Shown here piece by piece: positions 36,278-45,527 of a stretch of DNA of 64,000 nucleotides; the first letter of the stretch is position 1, and each line of letters opens with the position of its first letter. Location of the stretch: NCBI GenBank assembly GCA_902363825.1, contig CABJBK010000001.1:124001-188000 (forward strand). The letters are read 5' to 3'. This DNA is from Lachnospiraceae bacterium. Its GTDB lineage: Bacteria > Bacillota > Clostridia > Lachnospirales > Lachnospiraceae. Position numbers and translations under genes: made by a program. The notes under the pieces are model-generated. The model saw nothing but the letters and a program-made list of their open reading frames with translations. It searched no databases and was not told where the DNA came from.

Positions 36278-36308
36278 ATAAACAACTAAACATAAAGGAG
36301 GAAGAGTA

Positions 36309-37604
36309 ATGAAATTGATGTACAGAAATCTTGCCGGAAAGCTTACAGTGTTTTTCGCAGCACTGCTTTTGATGCTTCTGGTACACGCGCCTGCAGTTCA
36401 CGCTGCAGAAAAGGGGTATTACAGCCTGAAAGATGACGGTGGTACGTTTGATGGTACAAAGTATGTTGTGAATGGGGAAACCATCACAAATGCATTTTTC
36501 TTTGATGGAGGCTATACCTACTATTTACAGGCTGACGGTTCACCGATGAAAGACAGACTGACCTATCATCCGGATGGGGAACACATCATTTATTTTGACC
36601 AGAATGGTCATGAGGTATTCACAAATTTCCAGTATTGCGACAGCGTCCAATATATCTGCTATTTTGACAGCCAGGGATATTTATACAAAGACCAGATTAC
36701 GTTTGTTGGTGATAAAGTATATTATCTGGATGGGGACGGACGTATGAAACAGAGCGGCTGGTTTCAGTTCGCGAATGGTAGAGATTACGGTTTCGCCAAC
36801 AGTGACGGAACATTGATGACAAATGGTTTCTCCTATGATCCATGGGGAAGAGTTGTATTTTATCACTGGAATGGTATGGTAGCGAGAGGCTTGATCACAG
36901 ATGATGTATATTATTACAACATGGATGAGACAGACGGCCATTACCTTGGACAGTTCCCGGTTCCGAAGAAAGTGGTATCACAGATCGAGAACGTAGGTTA
37001 TGATCAGAACGCGATTGAAGCGGATGTTACTTTGACTGGTTCTGGTACCGGATGCCATGCGAAGATCGTAATGGGAACTCCGACTGCAGCGGTATCTTTT
37101 GGTATCCAGTATGATGCGTGCGCGGTAGCACCGTATACCGGAAAGACCATGGCAATGGTAGAAAATGTTATGTCCAATGATCCGGGACAGCAGCAGTATT
37201 TCAGACCTGGTGACAGAGAACTGGCACTCGGACAGACCTACCACCTGATGCTGGTAGTAAATCAGGATGGTTCCGGTAACGTATATCTGGACAATGAAAT
37301 GATCGGATCATTCAGCAATCCAAATCTTGCAGCAAAGGATCTCTCTCTCAGAATTGAAGCTTCCGGCAGAAAGAATGGAGATCAGGTCACAGCATCATTT
37401 AAAAATGTAAAGCTGAAAAAAGGTATGTCAAACTATACGGCGCATGCATGGAATACGGTAAACTATCAGTCCAATCCGTCCGTGAATATGATCCGCAACG
37501 AGTGGGATGACATTACATTTACAGGTTCTATTTCCGGACTTGGAGCCGGAGACGACTGGGATAACAGATACAATGACGTATCCTATGTGGTTGCATATTA
37601 CTAA
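36309..37604 (+). CDS. secreted cell-wall-binding repeat protein with LamG-like C-terminus
   Basis: 431 residues. The signal peptide ends near AVHAAEK (~35). The aromatic repeat module (~38-216) is nearly identical to that of the hydrolase at 23162-25177. The C-terminal ~215 residues (VVSQIENVGYDQNAIEAD to DVSYVVAYY) look like a concanavalin/laminin-G-type beta sandwich (LGQTYHLMLVVNQDGSGNVYLDNE). No catalytic pair is evident, so carbohydrate binding is the most likely role. AAAGGAGG precedes the ATG and a strong terminator follows. The paralogous module with a different C-terminal domain suggests mix-and-match surface display. Confidence 0.78.
   Translation: MKLMYRNLAGKLTVFFAALLLMLLVHAPAVHAAEKGYYSLKDDGGTFDGTKYVVNGETITNAFFFDGGYTYYLQADGSPMKDRLTYHPDGEHIIYFDQNGHEVFTNFQYCDSVQYICYFDSQGYLYKDQITFVGDKVYYLDGDGRMKQSGWFQFANGRDYGFANSDGTLMTNGFSYDPWGRVVFYHWNGMVARGLITDDVYYYNMDETDGHYLGQFPVPKKVVSQIENVGYDQNAIEADVTLTGSGTGCHAKIVMGTPTAAVSFGIQYDACAVAPYTGKTMAMVENVMSNDPGQQQYFRPGDRELALGQTYHLMLVVNQDGSGNVYLDNEMIGSFSNPNLAAKDLSLRIEASGRKNGDQVTASFKNVKLKKGMSNYTAHAWNTVNYQSNPSVNMIRNEWDDITFTGSISGLGAGDDWDNRYNDVSYVVAYY
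36412..36957 (+). repeat. cell-wall-binding-like aromatic repeat module, copy B
   Basis: Same order and nearly the same residues as copy A at 23490-24020, including GWFQFANGRDYG, SYDPWGRVVFYHWNGMVA and MDETDGHYLGQFP. Confidence 0.8.
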
Positions 37605-37645
37605 ACCGGTGTTTTAAGATCCGAAAAGATAAAAATTATAAAATG

Positions 37646-37683
37646 GGTATGAAAGCTTTCCGGCTTCCATACCTGTTTTTTTA
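37646..37683 (+). terminator. intrinsic terminator
   Basis: GGTATGAAAGC pairs with GCTTCCATACC (37646-37673) and is followed by TG and seven Ts. Confidence 0.82.
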
Positions 37684-37695
37684 CTGTCCCGATTA

Positions 37696-37724
37696 TTTGC
37701 ATTTTCCCGAAATTATGGTAGAAT
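37696..37724 (+). promoter_or_regulatory. sigma-A promoter for the second polysaccharide block
   Basis: TTTGCA (37696-37701), 17-base spacer, TAGAAT (37719-37724). The first in-frame start (37747) is about 22 bases downstream. Confidence 0.55.
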
Positions 37725-37746
37725 ATACTCGTGTTTTTATGTAAAA

Positions 37747-39504
37747 ATGGAAAGCGAGAACAAGATTATGAATGATTTTGATACAGTGAATATGAACAAA
37801 GCGCAGAAAACCGTGTATTATCTCAGGGAGTACGGCTTTCATTACACCATGCGCCGGGCAATGAAAAAACTCGGATTTAAGGTGGACGAGGATTCGGAAT
37901 ACATGACATGGGTGCGCAAGCAGCAGTGCAGTACCAAAGAACTGGAACTTCAGAGCAAAGAAAAGTTTCCGTTTATGCCAAAGGTAACGGTGTATGTGGA
38001 AGGCTGCGGAGAACAGGCAGCGGATGCGGGCTTTACCAAAGCGGCGTTTAAAAAGCAGTCCTACCGTGTCGCAAAGGTGAAAGTTGCGTTGGAGCAGATG
38101 TCACTGGATCATCTTTTAAACGAAGATGACGCGGATGTGTTTGTATTTGCGGCGGCAGGAACCAAACCGCGGAATCAGTATATATATGACTGTGTGAAGG
38201 CAATGAATGAAGACGTGAAGCTTCTGTATGCGGGAGAGGGCAAGGAAGATACCTTCCGGCCGCTTCTTGTATACACGGATGAAGACCGCATTACACCGGA
38301 TGGCAAACGCTATGTAAAACCTTATTTCAAGCCGGATATGAGTTTGGAGCTGCTTTGCAACTTCCAGTATGTCGGCGGCATGTTCGCAGTGCGCAGAGAA
38401 CTGCTCGAGCAGTTCCGCAACACGGATGTGGAAGTATTCGGAAACGGCTGGTACGATCTTTTGTTTTACTGCTTCGAACATACAGAAAAGATCGCGCATA
38501 TCCAGGAAGTGCTTTTTTCCAGACGCGGGGCGGATACCACACGTTTCGGGCGCAGCGAAGACAGAGGACAGAAGCGTTACATTGAGCGTCACTTAAAGCG
38601 GATCGGTGTGGACGCAGTAGTGGAAAACAGCGAGGTACCGGGATTTTACCATGTGAAATACCAGATCAAGGGAAATCCGTTACTGAGTATCATCATCCCC
38701 AACAAGGATCACATCGATATTTTAGACCAGTGTATCCAGTCCCTTCTGCACCACAACAATTATCAGAATTTTGAGATCATCATCGCGGAAAATAACAGTA
38801 CGGAGCCGGAAACCTTTGAATATTACGAAAAGATCAAAAAGGTGGACAACCGGATCAATATCGTATACTGGAAAAAAGAATTCAACTATTCTGCGATCAA
38901 TAATTTTGCGGCAGAATTTGCGGCAGGTGAGCTGCTGCTGTTTTTGAACAACGATACCGAACTGATCAGCGCGGACAGCCTGACGGAAATGATCAGTTAC
39001 TGCTACCGTCCGGGCGTGGGCGCGGCGGGCGCGATGCTTTATTACGAAGATGACACGATCCAGCATGGCGGGGTTGTGATAAAGATCGGCGGATTTGCGG
39101 CAAACGCACTCTGGAGTCTGACAGACCGTGACGAACGCTATTATCCGTATTCCGTGACGGCGAGAGAGTTTACCGCATGTACGGCGGCATGCCTCATGAT
39201 GAAAAAATCCGTTTTCCAGAAAGTAGGCGGATTTGATGAGAAGCTGGTCGTGGCACTCAATGATGTGGATATCTGTATGAAAGTCAGAAAGAGCGGAGAA
39301 CTTATCATGTTCAATCCGTATGCGACACTGCATCACTATGAATCCAAATCCCGTGGTTTTGAGAATACGCCGGAGAAACAGGAACGTTTCAACCGTGAGA
39401 TCGCGTATTTCCAGTCCAAGTGGGAGAAAGAGCTGGAGGCCGGAGATCCGTACTATAACAGGAACCAGACACTCCACCGCGCGGATTACACCATGGACTA
39501 CTAA
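37747..39504 (+). CDS. GT2 glycosyltransferase with partial N-terminal GT domain
   Basis: 585 residues. The N-terminal ~290 residues look like a GT-A domain missing its donor-binding start (retained parts: LVYTDEDRITPDGKRYVKPYFKPDMS and YVGGMFAVRRELL). Residues ~305-550 form a complete GT2 domain (NPLLSIIIPNKDHIDILDQCIQS, LLLFLNNDTEL, FDEKLVVALNDVDICMKVRKSG) like rhamnosyl/galactofuranosyl GT2 enzymes. It ends GDPYYNRNQTLHRADYTMDY, the same tail type as the GT at 32845. ATG 37747 has no clear ribosome site; ATG 37768, with GGAAAGCGAG upstream, may be the real start. It is likely cytoplasmic or membrane-associated and extends the lipid-linked chain. Confidence 0.82.
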   Translation: MESENKIMNDFDTVNMNKAQKTVYYLREYGFHYTMRRAMKKLGFKVDEDSEYMTWVRKQQCSTKELELQSKEKFPFMPKVTVYVEGCGEQAADAGFTKAAFKKQSYRVAKVKVALEQMSLDHLLNEDDADVFVFAAAGTKPRNQYIYDCVKAMNEDVKLLYAGEGKEDTFRPLLVYTDEDRITPDGKRYVKPYFKPDMSLELLCNFQYVGGMFAVRRELLEQFRNTDVEVFGNGWYDLLFYCFEHTEKIAHIQEVLFSRRGADTTRFGRSEDRGQKRYIERHLKRIGVDAVVENSEVPGFYHVKYQIKGNPLLSIIIPNKDHIDILDQCIQSLLHHNNYQNFEIIIAENNSTEPETFEYYEKIKKVDNRINIVYWKKEFNYSAINNFAAEFAAGELLLFLNNDTELISADSLTEMISYCYRPGVGAAGAMLYYEDDTIQHGGVVIKIGGFAANALWSLTDRDERYYPYSVTAREFTACTAACLMMKKSVFQKVGGFDEKLVVALNDVDICMKVRKSGELIMFNPYATLHHYESKSRGFENTPEKQERFNREIAYFQSKWEKELEAGDPYYNRNQTLHRADYTMDY

Positions 39505-39506
39505 AT

Positions 39507-39535
39507 TTGCATTCACATGCGTCATCTGATACAAT
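39507..39535 (+). promoter_or_regulatory. sigma-A promoter for the Gtr-like three-gene set
   Basis: -35 TTGCAT (39507-39512), 17-base spacer, -10 TACAAT (39530-39535), 42 bases before ATG 39578. Confidence 0.6.
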
Positions 39536-39577
39536 AGAGCGAACAGAACGCAGGCGCAGAAATGGAGGAAAAAGAGC

Positions 39578-39931
39578 ATGCAGTTTCTTTTATGTGCAGT
39601 ATATGTTGTATTTACGATATCAGGGGTCACCTTTATGAAGCTTGGAAGTATGGCGGAAAATTTAAAGGGCTTTATCGTTCCGATTGTGAACCTTCGTATC
39701 ACAGGGCTTTCCCTGGTAGGGTATATGTGTTACGGGATCAGCTTTTTACTCTATACGGTCATCATCAGCAAGTTTGAACTCGGATATATCTCACCGATCC
39801 TAAGTGGTGTGGTACAGATCGTAACACTGATCGTTGCGTTTTTTGTATTCAAAGAGCAGTTTTCCTTAAACGCGGGAATCGGCGCGGCAATGATCATTGC
39901 TGGCGTTATCATTATGAACTGGAAATTCTAA
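39578..39931 (+). CDS. small four-helix SMR/EamA-like membrane protein (candidate Und-P-sugar flippase)
   Basis: 117 residues with four hydrophobic helices, the size and pattern of the SMR family and of the ArnE/ArnF flippase subunits. FELGYISPILSGVVQIVTLIVAF resembles the conserved A/G-Y-A-x-W/S-x-G helix of that superfamily. GGAGG lies upstream of the ATG. It heads a set with a GtrB/DPM1-like GT2 and a large polytopic protein, so moving an Und-P-sugar across the membrane is more likely than drug efflux (inference from context). Confidence 0.72.
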   Translation: MQFLLCAVYVVFTISGVTFMKLGSMAENLKGFIVPIVNLRITGLSLVGYMCYGISFLLYTVIISKFELGYISPILSGVVQIVTLIVAFFVFKEQFSLNAGIGAAMIIAGVIIMNWKF

Positions 39932-39963
39932 AAAATCACAGAATATAATTTTAGGAGAAAAAA

Positions 39964-40905
39964 ATGGACAAGATTGCAGTATTGATACCTTGCTATAATG
40001 AGAGCAAGACCATTGAAAAAGTAGTGACAGATTTTAAACGTGTGCTGCCGGAGGCAGTGATCTATGTATATGACAACAATTCCACGGATCATACAGATGA
40101 GATCGCGCGCAAAGCCGGAGCGGTCGTGCGCTATGAGCATCGTCAGGGAAAAGGAAATGTCATCCGCAGAATGTTCCGTGAGATCGATGCGGAATGTTAT
40201 ATCATGACGGACGGGGATGATACCTATCCGGCAGAGTCCGCACCGGAAATGATCAAAAAGGTGCTTGAGCGCAACGTGGATATGGTAGTGGGAGACCGTC
40301 TGTCTTCGACTTATTTCACCGAGAACAAGCGACCGTTCCACAACTTTGGAAATTCACTGGTCCGCAAATCGATCAATCTGCTGTTTAATACCGATATCAA
40401 GGACATCATGACCGGATACCGGGCATTCAGCTATCAGTTCGTAAAATCTTTCCCGGTTCTTTCCAAGGGATTTGAGATCGAGACCGAGATGAGCATTCAC
40501 GCGGCAGACAAAAATATGTTTGTTGAGAACGTGATCATTGAATACCGTGACCGCCCGGAGGGCAGTGTCTCCAAATTAAACACTTACTCAGACGGATTCC
40601 GTGTGCTTCGCACGATCGCAAGACTTTACCGTACTTATAAACCGATGAATTTTTACGGAGTAGTTGCGGCAGTGCTCGCAGTGCTTTCTGTCGGATTTTT
40701 GATCCCGATCCTGGTAAAATATTCCCAGACACATCTTGTGCCGAATTTCCCGACACTGTTTGTCTGTGGTTTTGTGATGCTTGCGGCGATCCAGTCGTTT
40801 TTCTCCGGCATGATCTTACAGACCATCAGCCAGAAGAACCGTCAGGATTTCGAGATGGAACTGCAGCATATCAATGACAGCAAAGAAGAGAAAATGGAGA
40901 AATAA
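39964..40905 (+). CDS. GT2 polyprenyl-phosphate sugar transferase (DPM1/GtrB-like)
   Basis: 313 residues. MDKIAVLIPCYNESKTIEKV opens a GT-A domain; YDNNSTDHT and TDGDDTYPAE carry the donor/metal residues; GDRLSSTYF and DIMTGYRAFS fit DPM1-like enzymes. Two C-terminal membrane helices (~225-290) anchor it. It would load a sugar onto undecaprenyl phosphate on the inner face for use by a GT-C partner. It sits 32 bases after the SMR-like gene and 13 bases before the large membrane gene, with a GGAG site for each. Confidence 0.85.
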   Translation: MDKIAVLIPCYNESKTIEKVVTDFKRVLPEAVIYVYDNNSTDHTDEIARKAGAVVRYEHRQGKGNVIRRMFREIDAECYIMTDGDDTYPAESAPEMIKKVLERNVDMVVGDRLSSTYFTENKRPFHNFGNSLVRKSINLLFNTDIKDIMTGYRAFSYQFVKSFPVLSKGFEIETEMSIHAADKNMFVENVIIEYRDRPEGSVSKLNTYSDGFRVLRTIARLYRTYKPMNFYGVVAAVLAVLSVGFLIPILVKYSQTHLVPNFPTLFVCGFVMLAAIQSFFSGMILQTISQKNRQDFEMELQHINDSKEEKMEK

Positions 40906-40918
40906 GTAGGAGAGTATT

Positions 40919-42694
40919 ATGGTTTCACTGGCGGCATCAATTTTTTTCGCAGTATCCTATCTGATACTGGCAGGCGGATTTTATTTTCAGAAGAAATCGG
41001 ATGAGAAGTTTTACGGCATGACCTGGCTTGCACTCATTTTTGTTATGATACAGTGCTATCATGTCTTTATAGCGGCGGTGATCAATGTCATCCATATACC
41101 GGTCAACCTTGTGACCTTTGGTATCTTTGATCTCGTGGCGGCTGTGTATTTCTGGCTTCCGGTCTATAAAAAGAAAGAGACACAGAAATATATTTACGGG
41201 ATCGTGGATGTCATATTCCTGATCCTTGTGGTTGTGGCAGTCGTATGGTTCGCGAGAAACCGCTATTATGGTTTTCATCTGAGCATCAATTATAAAACGG
41301 TAGATCCGGCACCGCGTTTCCGTGAGGCAATGGATTTTGTCAACGATCAGTCCATCAGCCGTATGTTCTACGCGCAGGTGGTGAACGGCACGATGATCGA
41401 GCTGCTCGCGCCGTTTGAACGTGTGGACTACTATTATCGTTTTTATGTGCTGAGTGATGTGGTACAGCTTTTGATGTCCGGCGTGATGTTCTTTGGCGTG
41501 ATCCGCAAATACATCAAAGGAAAGTTCCTTGCGGCGGCAGGTGTGATCGCTTCTCTGATCTTTTTACTTGGCTATCCGTTAAACAGCACGATCTACGGAT
41601 TTACTTATCTCGGCATGAGCCTTACGCTGGTTGCAATGCTTTTTGTTGTAACGGATCTGTTTATGGAAGAGCGGCTGACAAAATGGTTTCATATCTTTTT
41701 GCTGATGCTTGGCTGCCATGCGATGTTCCAGTGCTATGCGCTGTTTATGCCGGTGACCTACCTTGCGATCATTTTCGCTATCTTCTTAAAACAGTATCGG
41801 AAGAAGATCTTAATCTCAAAAGATACGGTAGTGACCTGCCTTGCGGTATTTTTATTCCCGTGTATTTCGGGACTGTGGTACACCTACATGGATGTGTTTG
41901 TAAAAGATGATGTGTCAGTCGGCTCCGCGATCTCGGCGGAGGGAGCGATTTACCGTGATCTGTATTCAAACTTCCTGCCGTTTCTGCCGCTCGCAATCTA
42001 TGGATTCGTGAAGCTGATCCAGAGCAGAAAGAATAAGATGATCAGCTGGTTTGCACCGTTTTTTGCCGCATTCACACTCGGAATGTTCGGGCTTGCGTAC
42101 CATAACCGTTCGGTATCTACCTATTACTTATACAAAGATTATTACATGCTGTGGCTCATCGTATGTGCGCTCGCGTTTTACGGCGTTTATCGCATGACAA
42201 AAGAGGCACGCGTAGTTACGGCATGCTACATTGGTACCTGGGCATTTGTCCTTTTATTCTATGTGTCCGGGCTGGAAAACCGGATCTATAACAACAACAA
42301 CCTGTTTATGGACAGCATCAAAGGACCACAGTACAATGATCTGGTCTGCTTTAACTTAAATACCATGAAAGAACCGCCGTATGCGGAACCGCGTATGGCG
42401 ATGGCACATTATATATATGAGGAGCTGCTTGAGACCGGAAAGACAGACAAACCGGTTCCATGCGCGTATAACGATGACCAGTTTTACTGGTATGAGGGTG
42501 TGACGAATCAGCGCCTTTCCGATTATATGTACTGGAAATCTGATTATGATACATTTAAAGAGAATCTCGAAGAAAACTGTGATTATGTCAGTGTAATGAT
42601 CGACAGCAGGATTTATGTGGACAATCAGGAATATTTTGATTCCATGGAAAAAGTATTTGAAAACGAGATCGGTTTTGTGGCAAAGGTAAAATAA
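40919..42694 (+). CDS. large polytopic membrane protein, candidate GtrC-type GT-C transferase
   Basis: 591 residues with about twelve membrane segments. A first outer loop after helix 4 carries RNRYYGFHLSINYKTVDPAPRFREAMDF, and a soluble C-terminal ~140 residues lies outside the last helix. I do not recognise a named family, although the shape is that of GT-C glycosyltransferases. Its tight coupling to a GtrB-like GT2 and a small flippase makes it the expected transferase of a three-component glycan-modification set. No foldase-like tail is present, unlike the GT-C proteins at 12213 and 18227. Confidence 0.62.
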   Translation: MVSLAASIFFAVSYLILAGGFYFQKKSDEKFYGMTWLALIFVMIQCYHVFIAAVINVIHIPVNLVTFGIFDLVAAVYFWLPVYKKKETQKYIYGIVDVIFLILVVVAVVWFARNRYYGFHLSINYKTVDPAPRFREAMDFVNDQSISRMFYAQVVNGTMIELLAPFERVDYYYRFYVLSDVVQLLMSGVMFFGVIRKYIKGKFLAAAGVIASLIFLLGYPLNSTIYGFTYLGMSLTLVAMLFVVTDLFMEERLTKWFHIFLLMLGCHAMFQCYALFMPVTYLAIIFAIFLKQYRKKILISKDTVVTCLAVFLFPCISGLWYTYMDVFVKDDVSVGSAISAEGAIYRDLYSNFLPFLPLAIYGFVKLIQSRKNKMISWFAPFFAAFTLGMFGLAYHNRSVSTYYLYKDYYMLWLIVCALAFYGVYRMTKEARVVTACYIGTWAFVLLFYVSGLENRIYNNNNLFMDSIKGPQYNDLVCFNLNTMKEPPYAEPRMAMAHYIYEELLETGKTDKPVPCAYNDDQFYWYEGVTNQRLSDYMYWKSDYDTFKENLEENCDYVSVMIDSRIYVDNQEYFDSMEKVFENEIGFVAKVK

Positions 42695-42709
42695 AGATTA
42701 GGTGTGAAC

Positions 42710-43954
42710 ATGGAAAACAGACAGGAAAAATCGGTTCAGCAGAACATGATTTACAATACAGTTGGCTCACTGGTATATTATTTCTGCCAGTGGGTCATGA
42801 CAGTACTCATCGTCAGGATGTCAGGCTTTGAAGACGCGGGCATCCTGTCGCTTGCAATGAGCGTTACAGCGGCGCCGGCGATCGTCGGGCTGTTCAATAT
42901 CAGAAGCTATCAGGTGTCAGACTTAAAGGGACAATATTCGGATTCGGTTTATATCCGCTCGCGTGTGTATACGAATCTGATCTCCTTTGCGGTCTGTCTT
43001 TTTGTGGTGATTTTCAATGGATATGCGTGGGACAAGGCAGCAGTGATCCTGATGTTCATGTGCTTTAAGATGGCAGAGGGCGTAGCGGATGTCTATTACG
43101 GGATCGACCAGAAAAAAGAGCGTCTCGACTATGCGGGAATTTCTCTGACCATGCGTGGACTGGGTTCCCTGGTACTGTTTTGCGTGGTATTTCTGTGGAC
43201 GAAAAATCTGTTTCTGTGCGTCCTTTTTATGTCCGTTTTTTCTTTTGCGGTGGTATTTTTCTATGATAGAAAGATCGTAAACGGGCTGATCGGAACGGAG
43301 CGGACGGCGGCGTTCGCGCAGATCAAAAGCCTGTTGCTCACCTGTCTGCCGCTTGCGATCGTTGCCTTTTTGAATAATCTTTCGCTTACCATACCAAAGA
43401 TCTATCTGGAGCGTTATTATGGGGAGGCGGTTTTTGGGATCTATTCTTCCGTGTCATCCCCGACGATCGTGGTACAGCTGGCGGCAACCACACTGTTTGC
43501 GCCACTGGTGCCGGTTCTGACCAGACAGTATCAGGAAAAAAATAAAAAAGAATTTCAAAAGATCCTGTTAAAATTCTTTGCGCTGATCCTGGCGGGGACC
43601 GTGCTCGGCGTGATCCTCTCGGTATTTTTAGCGGATTTCGCGCTTGGAATCTTATACGGGGCGGAGATTAAACCGTACACCGGACTTTTCATACCGGTCT
43701 TTTTTATCGCGGTACTGATCGCGGTCAATGCAAGTCTCTTTTCGGTCTGCACACTGATCCGTGAGATCAGAAGCCAGTATGCGGTCGGACTTGTGGGGAT
43801 CGCGTCTGCGTTTCTTTTATCGGTGACGGCAGTAAAAACATGGTCTTTGGACGGAACGATCGTGGCATTTGCGGGAACACTGATCCTTCAGATCGCGATC
43901 CAGCTGTTTCTGATCGTGCGCAAAGTGAGGAAAATGAATGGGAATCGTAAGTAA
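42710..43954 (+). CDS. second Wzx-type flippase (MOP superfamily)
   Basis: 414 residues with about twelve membrane helices. The basic, polar start NRQEKSVQQNMIYNTVGSLVYYFCQW leads into helix 1, as in Wzx/RfbX. ATG 42710 was chosen because AGGTG lies 5 bases upstream; GTG 42704 is in frame but not needed. The 3' end overlaps the next GT2 by 17 bases. Together with the initiating transferase at 45843 it would complete a Wzx-dependent pathway for this cluster. Confidence 0.87.
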   Translation: MENRQEKSVQQNMIYNTVGSLVYYFCQWVMTVLIVRMSGFEDAGILSLAMSVTAAPAIVGLFNIRSYQVSDLKGQYSDSVYIRSRVYTNLISFAVCLFVVIFNGYAWDKAAVILMFMCFKMAEGVADVYYGIDQKKERLDYAGISLTMRGLGSLVLFCVVFLWTKNLFLCVLFMSVFSFAVVFFYDRKIVNGLIGTERTAAFAQIKSLLLTCLPLAIVAFLNNLSLTIPKIYLERYYGEAVFGIYSSVSSPTIVVQLAATTLFAPLVPVLTRQYQEKNKKEFQKILLKFFALILAGTVLGVILSVFLADFALGILYGAEIKPYTGLFIPVFFIAVLIAVNASLFSVCTLIREIRSQYAVGLVGIASAFLLSVTAVKTWSLDGTIVAFAGTLILQIAIQLFLIVRKVRKMNGNRK

Positions 43955-45488
43955 AACAGTTGGTGTATACAAAAGATACGGACTGAAAGGGTTTTGTACA
44001 AAACTGAATGAAAAGATAAGCTCTCCGATGCGTACCTACGGAAAACGCGTGGCGGAATTTCTGCCGACGGAGGAAGAACTTGGCACACAGCGGGAACACC
44101 GTTTCCTGGTGGAGCCGTGTATCAGCATTGTGGTTCCGGCATATGAGACAAATGAACAGTTTTTAAAGGAGCTGCTCGCGTCACTGGAAGGTCAGAGCTA
44201 CGATAACTGGGAGCTTTGCATCGCGGACGGGAGCAGGACCGATCAGGTAGAGCGGGTGATTAAAGAGCGCATCAGGCAGTATGAGGATGCGGGATGCCGC
44301 TACAAGATCCGCTACGAACGCCTGAAAGAAAATAACGGGATCTCCGAAAATACAAACGAAGGTTTAAAACTTGTGACCGGAAGCTATGTCGGCTTTATGG
44401 ATCATGATGATGTGCTTGAAAGAAACGCGCTTTTTGAAGTGGTAAATGTGATCAACACATTTCCGGATGCGGATGTGATCTATTCGGATGAGGACAAAGT
44501 GTCCCATGACCTGGTGCGGCATACACAGCCGCACTTTAAACCGGATTTTAATCTGGAACTTTTACGGGATAACAATTATATCTGTCATTTTCTTGTGGTG
44601 TCACGTCCGCTGCTTGCGGATATCGGAGGATTCCGAAAAGAATATGACGGCTCACAGGATTATGATTTTATCCTGCGCGCAACGGAAAAGGCAAAACGGA
44701 TCTGCCATATCCCAAAGATCTTATACCACTGGCGGATGCACGCGGCATCGACTGCCGGGGACAGCGACAGCAAGGAATACACCTTTGACGCGGGAAAACG
44801 GGCGCTTGAAGCGCATTTTAAACGGCTTGGGATAGAAGCCGAAGTAGAAAAACGCATCGAGGTCGGCTGTTTCCATATCCGCTACAAAAGAAAAGAAGCA
44901 GAGCGGGAGGAAGATTATATCCTGCTGCTGCCGGATGGCGTAAAACCGATTACCGGGGGCTGGAAAGAGGAACTGATCTCCTGCTGTATGCAGAAACGTG
45001 TCGGGATTGTCGGCGGAAAGACGATCGGCACCAACGGAAAGGTGCTTCAGAATGGATATATCTGCGGAAAAGGCGGAGAAGTGAGAACTTTATTCGCCGG
45101 ACTTCCGGAAAAATATAAAGGTTATTGCAGGCGTGCGGTGCTCGCCCAGGAAGTCGGCGCGGTCTCGTTCGCGTTTGCGGTAATCAAAAAAGAAGTGTTT
45201 GACCGTGTGGGCGGTGTGGATGTGACACTTCCGCATCCGTATCTTGAGATGGATTTCTGCAGGCGGCTCCGAAAGGCAGGGTATGCAGTCGTGCAGGCAT
45301 CCGGCGTGGAAGCGGTCGTGGAAAAAGAACCGGATTACCGCAGTATCTGTGGAAAAGTAGGATCCGATGTGCTGCCGCTTACGGAAGCAAAGAAAAAACT
45401 TGCAAAAGACGTGGAAGAAAGCGGATCATCTTATGATCCGTGCTATAATCCGAACTTTGCGGAAAGCGGAAAAACGTTTACGTTATGA
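43938..45488 (+). CDS. GT2 glycosyltransferase with degenerate second domain
   Basis: 516 residues. The first GT-A domain is complete (ISIVVPAYETNEQFLKELLAS, NWELCIADGS, GISENTNEGLKLVTG, FMDHDDVLE) and strongly resembles the first domain of the GT at 32845-34887. The second part (~315-490) keeps only the later half of a GT-A fold (VGIVGGKTIGTNGKVLQNGY, AVIKKEVFDRVGGVD). It ends DPCYNPNFAESGKTFTL, the same tail as the other two paralogues. GAGG lies before the ATG, which overlaps the flippase stop. It is a likely chain-extension enzyme. Confidence 0.82.
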   Translation: MGIVSKTVGVYKRYGLKGFCTKLNEKISSPMRTYGKRVAEFLPTEEELGTQREHRFLVEPCISIVVPAYETNEQFLKELLASLEGQSYDNWELCIADGSRTDQVERVIKERIRQYEDAGCRYKIRYERLKENNGISENTNEGLKLVTGSYVGFMDHDDVLERNALFEVVNVINTFPDADVIYSDEDKVSHDLVRHTQPHFKPDFNLELLRDNNYICHFLVVSRPLLADIGGFRKEYDGSQDYDFILRATEKAKRICHIPKILYHWRMHAASTAGDSDSKEYTFDAGKRALEAHFKRLGIEAEVEKRIEVGCFHIRYKRKEAEREEDYILLLPDGVKPITGGWKEELISCCMQKRVGIVGGKTIGTNGKVLQNGYICGKGGEVRTLFAGLPEKYKGYCRRAVLAQEVGAVSFAFAVIKKEVFDRVGGVDVTLPHPYLEMDFCRRLRKAGYAVVQASGVEAVVEKEPDYRSICGKVGSDVLPLTEAKKKLAKDVEESGSSYDPCYNPNFAESGKTFTL

Positions 45489-45527
45489 CCGAAAACGGTG
45501 ATAGAGTGGGAGGAAAATGGGAAAGCT

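Noticed and set aside
38722..39702. Open frame of 326 codons on the minus strand opposite the GT2 at 37747
   Set aside because: It is antisense to a clear GT2 with intact motifs, has no ribosome site and a composition (many His, Arg, Ile, Cys) typical of mirrored coding DNA.
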